Below, one piece after another: positions 6,643-12,537 of a stretch of 12,537 nt of DNA. This DNA is from an uncultured Erysipelotrichaceae bacterium. Its GTDB lineage: Bacteria; Bacillota_I; Bacilli_A; Erysipelotrichales; Erysipelotrichaceae. The notes below the pieces were generated by a model that was not told the origin of the DNA, did not search any database, and saw only the letters and a program-made list of their open reading frames with translations. Each line of letters opens with the position of its first letter. Positions within the stretch are counted from its first letter, which is position 1. The DNA is taken from the NCBI GenBank assembly GCA_902766675.1, contig CACXEN010000132.1:1-12537 (forward strand), in the 5' to 3' direction. The translations under genes were made by a program, and so were the position numbers.

Positions 6643-9600
6643 CTATTTTTTTGATTTATTTGCGTAGTTTTTTTCTGCACTTAGCATCGCATACGCTTCA
6701 CGATAGTTCTTATCTCTACCTTTATCGAGAATCACCTTAATATCATTTATAACCAAATCATTCTCAAATAAATCTACGACATATGGTGCATAACGTGTGC
6801 CTCTATCAGTTCTTATTTCATCAATAAACGCTTCTAGATCAATACCCCTATTGAAACATCTTCCAATTGAATCAGTAGCTGCATCAAGACAATCCGCAAC
6901 ACTAACAATGTCTATAATACATTTCTCAGGTAGTTTTCTGAATTTTTCGTTTGCTGGATATCCTCTTCTCTCGTTGTACCAAACATGATGATACTTCGCA
7001 ATATTTGCGTATGGTTTCGTTTTTTCGTTTCTTTCCAACAACATAGCTCCAGCTTTTGGATGTGTTCGAATAAATTCATACTCTTCTTCTAGTAGGTCAC
7101 GGCCATATGTAACGATAGTTTCAATAATTAACAATTTTCCAAAGTCATGACATAAAGCTGCGTGATATGCAAAGTTTAAAATTTCTTTCCGTTTAGATAA
7201 AACATCTTTCACATTTTTACAATCTAAGAATCCAATGAATCTTTCTGGTTCAATTTCAAGTAAGTACTTCGTTAAACACTCACTTAAGTCCGCAACATTC
7301 AAAGAATGTACATATGTTGGCGGATGGCTCGCCCCAATCAGTTTCAGTGTTACTGTCTCAAGACTAATATCCCCTTCTACATCAATATATTCTTTTAGAA
7401 TATCCGCTAAGAATGTAAACATAAACGATGAACTACCAGTCTTTGGCATTCTCTGAACATAATTAACTAAGTTGCGATATGTCGCATTCATGAATTGTTT
7501 TTCTTTCTTAGCATCATTTTTATCTACAGTTTTTAAATACTCTGTAAATGTCCATAAGAATACTGAAATATCATGCAGACTATAGCTATTTAGACTTCCC
7601 TTTTCAATAATATGAATTAAGATTTTTGTGTATTTTTTAAACGACAAGTCACCACACAAATAATCGTTACGTGCTTCAATCAATTCAACCATGGCGTCTT
7701 TAATGTATTGGTTGAAATATTCTTTATCTGAATCCACTAACTTTTTTAACTTCTTCGTATACTTTTGGATTTCTCTTAACTCTTTCTTCTTGAAACCTCT
7801 TTGGTTATTAGAGTGCGTTAAGTCAGCGATATATTGAAGAGTTCTAAATTCATGATAACGCCAATTATATGACGGTACTTGTTCTCGATAGAATGGATCA
7901 TCTTTTAACGATAAAGCATATTTCATCATATCGAAATCTTTTTTATTGATTTCATCATCACAATAATCACTTCTATCAAATAAAGCACTCACATATCTTG
8001 CATTGATTAGCACGATGTGCTTGCAATCTTCATCTGGCAGTTTCTTAAACTTATCTTTTGGTAAATATTTGAATAGATCTTCACAATGTTTCAACCCATC
8101 ATCACGATATTCATAACACAAAGAAGAACTTGGTGCAGTTCGTTGTGCTATATACATCATTCCAAATGTCGTTTCAATCATTGCATCTTCTGCAGTAATT
8201 ATCTCTTTTAAAGAACCGCCCTGTTTTGCATCATCCAATGTTTTTTTACATATGTGATATCGTACAGGTAGCTCAATATTCTCCATAGAATATGCATCTA
8301 ATAGCGCGCTTGAAAAATCTGTTAATAATGTAGTCTCTTCTTTTCTTAATGGATTATCATTATAAACCAAAGGTAGAATATAGCGTTTCATCATTTCTAT
8401 CTTTTCTTTTCTTAATTCCGCTATATATGTGAAGTTAGACATTAAAACCTTTTTATACTCTTCACCATTTTTGATATCCCCTACAAATGGTGAAGATAGT
8501 GTTCTAATCTCATTGGTAATATTAATATAGTCATTTACCATTCTGATACTATTATTTTTCGCTAGTAAAATATCATCCACTTTATATTTTTTCTTATTCT
8601 TATCAGCTTTTGCGATATATAACTTTTCATCAGCACCAGATAAATATTCCCAGCTCTTTTGTTTATCACGTGGTGTATTTACATAAATACCAGCAGAGAA
8701 CCTAACATCTGTATCTTTTTTGATATCATCAATGATAGTTTGAATTTGTTTTGCTCTTACGCCTTTAAAAATCAACACAAATTCATCTCCACCAAAACGA
8801 CCCGCAAAAAAGCCTTTGGCCTTTGCATGTCTAGCTAATACAGTTCCAATTGTTTTTAGATGTTTGTCGCCAGCTAAATGCCCTTCTGTGTCATTGATTG
8901 TTTTCATATCATCTAGATCCAAATACACAACACCTAGATAATTTTTAGTTTTATACAGCGATTCGAAAGCTTCATCTAAATAAACAGTAATCGCATGACG
9001 ATTTGGAATACCTGTTAGTTCATCCACTTCCGCCATCAAGGCAAACTGTTCTCTTTCCTCTTCCGCAAGTTGTCTTTCTTTTCTTAAGTCCTGTGTTAGT
9101 TTAACTAGCGCAGTAACATATTGGTTAATCTTCTTTTGAAGCTCATAATACAAAATATTACAATCATCTTGTTTTTTAAACGTTTCCAAGAGCTTTTCCT
9201 TATCACCAACAGTGCGATAATAATCAATCTCTATTTCTATTTTCATTCGAGTAGCTTCAACCGCATCTTTTGGCATTGGATTCTTTTCAAAAGCTTCGAT
9301 GATTCTTTTTACCCAATCTTCTTTCTGTTTAGCTAACAATAATTTACAAAGTTTCTCTACCTCATCCATAAAGAGATACATCTGCTGATTCGAATCGATC
9401 GTTTCAACTAATGTCTCAAATACTTCTTGTGCTTTGTGAAACTTACGAGAAAGAACTAAGACTTGTAGATACACCACTTCATAGAATAGTTTTGTTCTAC
9501 CCTTATTGATAGACGGATTCTTTTCTATAAACCCTTGCACTTTCTTCATGGTTTTTTCTGCGTCATCAATTCTATGTATTTCAACACATGCAATCGCCTC

Positions 9601-10137
9601 ATTCATATAGCATCCTAATAAATTACTATAATAATGAGGATGATTTTTATCTTTTTTGATTGTCTTTATACTTCTAATATTAAATTTGCGTGATTCTGCA
9701 TAATAACCAAGGCGCATTAAAATATGGGCAATACTTTGATCTAGTATTGCTACAGATGTATCATCGTTCACTGATTCCGCACAACTTCTAGCTTCCAAAA
9801 AATAATAATGCGCAATATCAAATAATCCTTTGTTCATTGCGTCAATCGCAATCAAATAGTAAACATGAGATAATTCTCCCTCTGATTCACACTTCAATAA
9901 ATATTTCGTTGATAATCGTAGGTATTTCAAAAACAGTGGATATTTGCCGACAATAAATTGCTCAACAAAAGCTAGAGAATGATAAACATAACCTATCAAT
10001 TCTAGGTCATTTGTCTCCTGAGCTTGTGTTAACATCTTTTTCAAAACGCCAACAGCTCTTTTATCTGATTCTCTAATATATTCTCTATGTTTTTGTTCTA
10101 GAACTTGCAAGTTCTTGCTGTATCTTGAAAAGTCCAT
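6643..10137 (-). CDS. TPR-GGDEF-HD-GYP protein (c-di-GMP synthesis and hydrolysis domains)
   Basis: The protein has 1164 residues. Residues 1-330 are helical TPR-like repeats and 335-370 a charged coiled coil. A GGDEF domain spans about 371-520 (DELTGIPNR, LDLDDMKTINDTEGH, RFGGDEF at 447-453), all active-site residues intact but no RxxD inhibitory site. Residues 525-925 are helical and unrecognised. A C-terminal HD-GYP-like domain (about 930-1135) keeps His944, His997-Asp998-FGK, His1026, His1050-His1051, GYP (1059-1061) and Asp1082; its HHVWYNERRGYP differs from the usual HHE-x-W-DG-x-GYP and is one residue longer. GGDEF enzymes make c-di-GMP from two GTP; HD-GYP enzymes hydrolyse it, so the protein may do both or use one domain as a sensor. 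With no membrane segment it should be cytosolic. The GAAGG ribosome site abuts the upstream gene's stop. Confidence 0.88.
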   Translation of the reverse strand: MDFSRYSKNLQVLEQKHREYIRESDKRAVGVLKKMLTQAQETNDLELIGYVYHSLAFVEQFIVGKYPLFLKYLRLSTKYLLKCESEGELSHVYYLIAIDAMNKGLFDIAHYYFLEARSCAESVNDDTSVAILDQSIAHILMRLGYYAESRKFNIRSIKTIKKDKNHPHYYSNLLGCYMNEAIACVEIHRIDDAEKTMKKVQGFIEKNPSINKGRTKLFYEVVYLQVLVLSRKFHKAQEVFETLVETIDSNQQMYLFMDEVEKLCKLLLAKQKEDWVKRIIEAFEKNPMPKDAVEATRMKIEIEIDYYRTVGDKEKLLETFKKQDDCNILYYELQKKINQYVTALVKLTQDLRKERQLAEEEREQFALMAEVDELTGIPNRHAITVYLDEAFESLYKTKNYLGVVYLDLDDMKTINDTEGHLAGDKHLKTIGTVLARHAKAKGFFAGRFGGDEFVLIFKGVRAKQIQTIIDDIKKDTDVRFSAGIYVNTPRDKQKSWEYLSGADEKLYIAKADKNKKKYKVDDILLAKNNSIRMVNDYINITNEIRTLSSPFVGDIKNGEEYKKVLMSNFTYIAELRKEKIEMMKRYILPLVYNDNPLRKEETTLLTDFSSALLDAYSMENIELPVRYHICKKTLDDAKQGGSLKEIITAEDAMIETTFGMMYIAQRTAPSSSLCYEYRDDGLKHCEDLFKYLPKDKFKKLPDEDCKHIVLINARYVSALFDRSDYCDDEINKKDFDMMKYALSLKDDPFYREQVPSYNWRYHEFRTLQYIADLTHSNNQRGFKKKELREIQKYTKKLKKLVDSDKEYFNQYIKDAMVELIEARNDYLCGDLSFKKYTKILIHIIEKGSLNSYSLHDISVFLWTFTEYLKTVDKNDAKKEKQFMNATYRNLVNYVQRMPKTGSSSFMFTFLADILKEYIDVEGDISLETVTLKLIGASHPPTYVHSLNVADLSECLTKYLLEIEPERFIGFLDCKNVKDVLSKRKEILNFAYHAALCHDFGKLLIIETIVTYGRDLLEEEYEFIRTHPKAGAMLLERNEKTKPYANIAKYHHVWYNERRGYPANEKFRKLPEKCIIDIVSVADCLDAATDSIGRCFNRGIDLEAFIDEIRTDRGTRYAPYVVDLFENDLVINDIKVILDKGRDKNYREAYAMLSAEKNYANKSKK

Positions 10138-10140
10138 TGA

Positions 10141-11673
10141 TTACCTTCTTTTTTTCTTTCGATATAAAATTCGATCCGCATCAGCCAAATAATCCCATAT
10201 CTTCTTATTCTCATCTACAATTGCAGATGTATATCCGTGTGTAATGCTAATTGGAGATCTTTCATACAAATCCTTTTCAATTCGCAAAATCTCCTCATCG
10301 CTTTTGTCTCCATACAATAAGACAAATTCATCACCACCATAACGAGCTACGAAAATATTATTTTCTTCCGCAACCTCTGCCATCACCTTCGCAACCGCAA
10401 TTAAACATTCATCGCCTTTCAAATGACCATATGTATCATTATAGTTTTTAAAATTATCCACATCAGCGATTCCTAAGCCAATTTTTCCATTTTCTTCTAA
10501 AGCTTTTGAATATGCTTCATCTAAATGTCTATTTAATGCATATCTATTTGGTAGATTAGTAAGTGCATCTGTTTCAGCATTCTTTTGAAGAATTTCATTT
10601 TCATCTTGTGTAATCTGTCCTTCAACTTTCAAATCTTTTAGTAATTGCATCAATTCAATAGATTCAAAAGCAGTTCGATTTTGCATCTGTTGTTGCTGAC
10701 GAGTTAGTTCATCTCTTTCAATATAACTCTCTAATACTTTTCTAGGCTTATTTAGCGCTTCATAATATTCTTTCTTAATCTGCGCAAGTGTCATAAGCGC
10801 ATAAGTATTCTTCTCAAATTTAACCTTCATAACCTCAAGCAGTTTACCGGCTAATTTATATTCTTTTATTCTTAGCAATTCATAGAATAGAATTTTTAAT
10901 TCTGTTATTAATTCACTTACAATTGTTGATACCTTCAAAATTTTATAAAAATCTTTTCCATATTTCTTTATATCACTTTCATCATTCACACTTATTGCGT
11001 AACGAAAACGCAACAATAAAATAATTAGTACAACTTCATCGCCTACATCTTTTAATTTGCTATCAGGATATTTATTTAATTCATCGATTACTTTTTTTGT
11101 TTCTGAGTTATTCCCTAACGATAATTGGCATAATCCATAATTACTTTGAATAATCAACGCATTCTTGAAAAAAGTAGTTTCCTTTGCGTGACGTTTAATC
11201 GTCGGTATACTTTTTTTCATATATGCACAAGCTTTTTTATAATCTCCCATTTGGCTAGATAAATCTCCCAAATTGGCATCCATCATAGCTCTAGGAAGTG
11301 AGTTCTTATCTTCTCTTACAAACGAAGAAGCTATATTGTAATAATCATATGCAATTTCATAACAGCCATTTGTTTTGGCTTCTACCGCAAATAAATTATA
11401 TGCACGCGCTAAATAATCTTTTTCTGCAGTTCTTAAAAGATATTTAATAGCTAACTTAAGATAATGTATAAATTCATCGTGTTTTTCTCTCATTAGATAT
11501 GCTAATGCATAAGTATAATAAACAAACCCCAACAATGCTTTATCATCTTTTTTTTTCGCAAATGGTTCTATTTTTTTCAAAGATGAGAAAACATGACTAT
11601 TCGGATTATACACAGAAATAGAAACATCATTGATTAGTTTTTGTATTTCCGGAGAATAACTTGAAATATTCAT
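10141..11673 (-). CDS. TPR-GGDEF diguanylate cyclase
   Basis: The 510-aa protein has no membrane helix. Residues 1-320 form TPR-like helical repeats (for example LLGFVYYTYALAYL, YEIAYDYYNIASSF, GDYKKACAYMKKS), followed by a Gln/Glu-rich coiled linker (about 320-365) and a GGDEF domain (366-505) with TDALTNLPNR, ADVDNFKNYNDTYGH (metal-binding Asp404 region) and ARYGGDEF (443-450). The signature is intact, so diguanylate cyclase activity is expected. The RxxD inhibitory site is absent (position occupied by ENNI), which would remove the usual product feedback. The TPR part probably binds a protein or peptide that controls the enzyme. It is the first gene of an operon with the 1164-aa protein (3-nt gap). 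Its start is supported by alignment with two paralogous N-termini, although no Shine-Dalgarno sequence precedes it. Confidence 0.9.
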   Translation of the reverse strand: MNISSYSPEIQKLINDVSISVYNPNSHVFSSLKKIEPFAKKKDDKALLGFVYYTYALAYLMREKHDEFIHYLKLAIKYLLRTAEKDYLARAYNLFAVEAKTNGCYEIAYDYYNIASSFVREDKNSLPRAMMDANLGDLSSQMGDYKKACAYMKKSIPTIKRHAKETTFFKNALIIQSNYGLCQLSLGNNSETKKVIDELNKYPDSKLKDVGDEVVLIILLLRFRYAISVNDESDIKKYGKDFYKILKVSTIVSELITELKILFYELLRIKEYKLAGKLLEVMKVKFEKNTYALMTLAQIKKEYYEALNKPRKVLESYIERDELTRQQQQMQNRTAFESIELMQLLKDLKVEGQITQDENEILQKNAETDALTNLPNRYALNRHLDEAYSKALEENGKIGLGIADVDNFKNYNDTYGHLKGDECLIAVAKVMAEVAEENNIFVARYGGDEFVLLYGDKSDEEILRIEKDLYERSPISITHGYTSAIVDENKKIWDYLADADRILYRKKKRR

Positions 11674-11679
11674 GTATTT

Positions 11680-11688
11680 ATTTTATCA
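11680..11688 (-). promoter_or_regulatory. Extended -10 close to the start of the GGDEF operon
   Basis: Minus-strand TGATAAAAT (TGn plus TAAAAT) ends six bases before the ATG at 11673, which would put the A of the start codon at +1 and give a leaderless mRNA. This agrees with the lack of a ribosome site. No good -35 lies at 16-18 nt. A less likely alternative -10 is TATACA (about 11699-11704). Confidence 0.35.
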
Positions 11689-11744
11689 CGAAAGACAAAA
11701 TGTATAAATTTTAGCTCTCAAAAATTTCATTTTTTAAACCCCAT

Positions 11745-11774
11745 TATTAAAAGGGAATGACATTTGTCATCCCC
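11745..11774 (-). terminator. Terminator of the InlB-repeat surface protein gene
   Basis: Read on the minus strand, GGGGATGAC-AAAT-GTCATTCCC pairs over nine positions (one G-U) with a 4-nt loop and is followed by TTTTAATAATGG. It lies about 40 nt after the stop at 11815 and before the GGDEF operon, so the two are separate units. Confidence 0.85.
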
Positions 11775-11814
11775 TATCATTCTGTTTGTTGATATCTTCA
11801 TCTATCAATATAGA

Positions 11815-12537
11815 TTAGTTATATCTTTTCTTTAGAATAGCACCAATCATAGCAATTAATGTCGATAATGTAAACATTGCGACATATCCACCAATGTTAG
11901 AACTATCACTTGTGTCTGGAGAAGCCTTTGGAGCAGGAACCCACTTAGCAATATAGGTGATATTTCCTTCTTCATCAACGACTCTATCCCATCCAGCAAA
12001 TGTATAACCATCTCTTACAGGATTTGCAGGACCTTTAGGTTCTGGATCGCCTTTTTTGAAGTTAATCTTTTTCTGGATTACTCTTCCATCATGGTCGATA
12101 TATGTTACCCAGATTGTTTTTGGTTTCCATCTAGCAATATATGTGATGTTTCCATCTTTATCTACTTCTCTATCCCAACCATCGAATGTATATCCATCCT
12201 TAGTAGGATCCTTTGGTGCATCTGGTTCTTGTTGTTCTTCACCTTCTTTAGCCTCTGGCACACTTGTCTTTTCTAGATAGATTTTATTACCATTTCCATC
12301 AATGTATGTTACCCAAATTGTTTTTGGTTTCCATCTTGCTGTATAAGTGATATTACCTTCATCATCAACGAATCTATCCCAGCGTTCGAATGTATATCCC
12401 TTCTTAGTAGGCTTTTTAGGTTCATCTGGTTCTTGTTGATCTTCACCATTCGCAGCCTTAGGTTCAGTTGTCTTTTCTAGATAGATTGTTGTTCCATCTT
12501 CATCAACATATGTTACCCAGATTGTTTTTCTTAGATA
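11815..12537 (-). CDS. InlB/Flg_new-repeat surface protein, C-terminal part (window edge)
   Basis: The frame stays open to the last base of the window, so this is the last 240 residues of a longer protein; the GTG at 12261 is an internal codon, not the start. It consists of two full 68-residue repeats and a shorter third (residues 7-74, 75-142, 143-199), each with WVTYID, GYTF-x-GWDR and GNITYIA(R/K)W, the pattern of the Listeria-Bacteroides (InlB B / Flg_new) repeat. A charged PEA/EEQQEPD linker lies inside the first two. The C-terminus has SPDTSD, a hydrophobic helix (about 217-234) and KKRYN, resembling a sortase signal with Ser in place of the Gly of LPXTG, or else a simple membrane anchor. 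Such repeats usually form beta-grasp stalks on surface proteins. The terminator downstream marks it as the end of its unit. Confidence 0.85.
   Translation of the reverse strand, partial: YLRKTIWVTYVDEDGTTIYLEKTTEPKAANGEDQQEPDEPKKPTKKGYTFERWDRFVDDEGNITYTARWKPKTIWVTYIDGNGNKIYLEKTSVPEAKEGEEQQEPDAPKDPTKDGYTFDGWDREVDKDGNITYIARWKPKTIWVTYIDHDGRVIQKKINFKKGDPEPKGPANPVRDGYTFAGWDRVVDEEGNITYIAKWVPAPKASPDTSDSSNIGGYVAMFTLSTLIAMIGAILKKRYN
11941..12519 (-). repeat. Tandem 204-bp coding repeats (two full, one shortened)
   Basis: Three in-frame units lie at 12519-12316, 12315-12112 and 12111-11941. The first two are exactly 68 codons; the third is about 57 codons because its linker is shorter and rewritten (INFKKGDPEPKGP). 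Conserved nucleotide stretches recur at each WVTY and GYTF block, so the array is prone to recombination. More units may exist beyond the window. Confidence 0.85.

Noticed and set aside
5955..10137. PPIase gene as third member of the c-di-GMP operon
   Set aside because: A strong hairpin at 6604-6638 and a TATAAT box at 6560-6565 lie between them, indicating separate transcription.
12056..12280. Overlapping plus-strand open frames opposite the InlB-type repeats
   Set aside because: They mirror the repetitive minus-strand gene and lack ribosome sites and recognisable protein features.
11941..12519. CRISPR-like array
   Set aside because: The 204-bp units are in-frame protein repeats without constant short repeats and variable spacers.

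Overview
The window is AT-rich DNA with short intergenic gaps, clear Shine-Dalgarno sites at most genes, sortase-type surface proteins with Cna_B domains, and U-tailed hairpin terminators. This points to a low-GC Gram-positive bacterium (Firmicutes). The mix of TPR-GGDEF proteins, InlB-type repeats and non-canonical sorting signals would suit an Erysipelotrichia or Clostridia lineage, but I cannot place it more precisely. All genes are on the minus strand except one membrane protein gene at 2249-2998.

Left part (1-3000): the first codons of an AAA ATPase with its Walker A motif (cut by the window edge); an unrecognised 324-aa soluble protein with its own extended -10 promoter and a distant terminator; a scar in which the first ~75 codons of a TPR-GGDEF-type gene are joined to the C-terminal part of a DUF6994-like gene, both broken; and a plus-strand seven-helix YwaF/TMEM164-family membrane protein that ends in a bidirectional hairpin.

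Middle part (3000-6600): a 929-aa secreted, probably wall-anchored adhesin (signal peptide, acidic linker, GGG-rich right-handed beta-helix, three Cna_B-like stalk domains, proline-rich segment, VPTGD sorting signal), then an extracellular cyclophilin-type peptidyl-prolyl isomerase lipoprotein. Each has its own TATAAT box. A terminator separates them, so they are neighbours rather than an operon.

Right part (6600-12537): a two-gene operon for cyclic-di-GMP signalling. A 510-aa TPR-GGDEF protein is followed after 3 nt by a 1164-aa TPR-GGDEF-(about 400 unrecognised residues)-HD-GYP protein. The stop codon of the first directly follows the ribosome site of the second, so translation is probably coupled. 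Neither GGDEF domain has an RxxD inhibitory site, and the second protein carries both synthesis and degradation domains. The operon's start and the broken TPR gene at 2.1 kb share the same N-terminal signature, so the locus once held at least three paralogues. The window ends inside a surface protein made of 68-residue InlB/Flg_new-type repeats with a C-terminal membrane anchor.

Taken together, the region pairs c-di-GMP signalling genes with two surface-anchored proteins. c-di-GMP control of surface adhesins is known in other Firmicutes, but nothing here (no GEMM riboswitch, no shared operon) shows that link directly. I did not find a clearly new multi-gene system. The best candidates for novelty are the large middle region of the 1164-aa protein, the unrecognised 324-aa protein and the TPR/DUF6994 junction. 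No tRNA, rRNA, CRISPR array or insertion sequence was seen.
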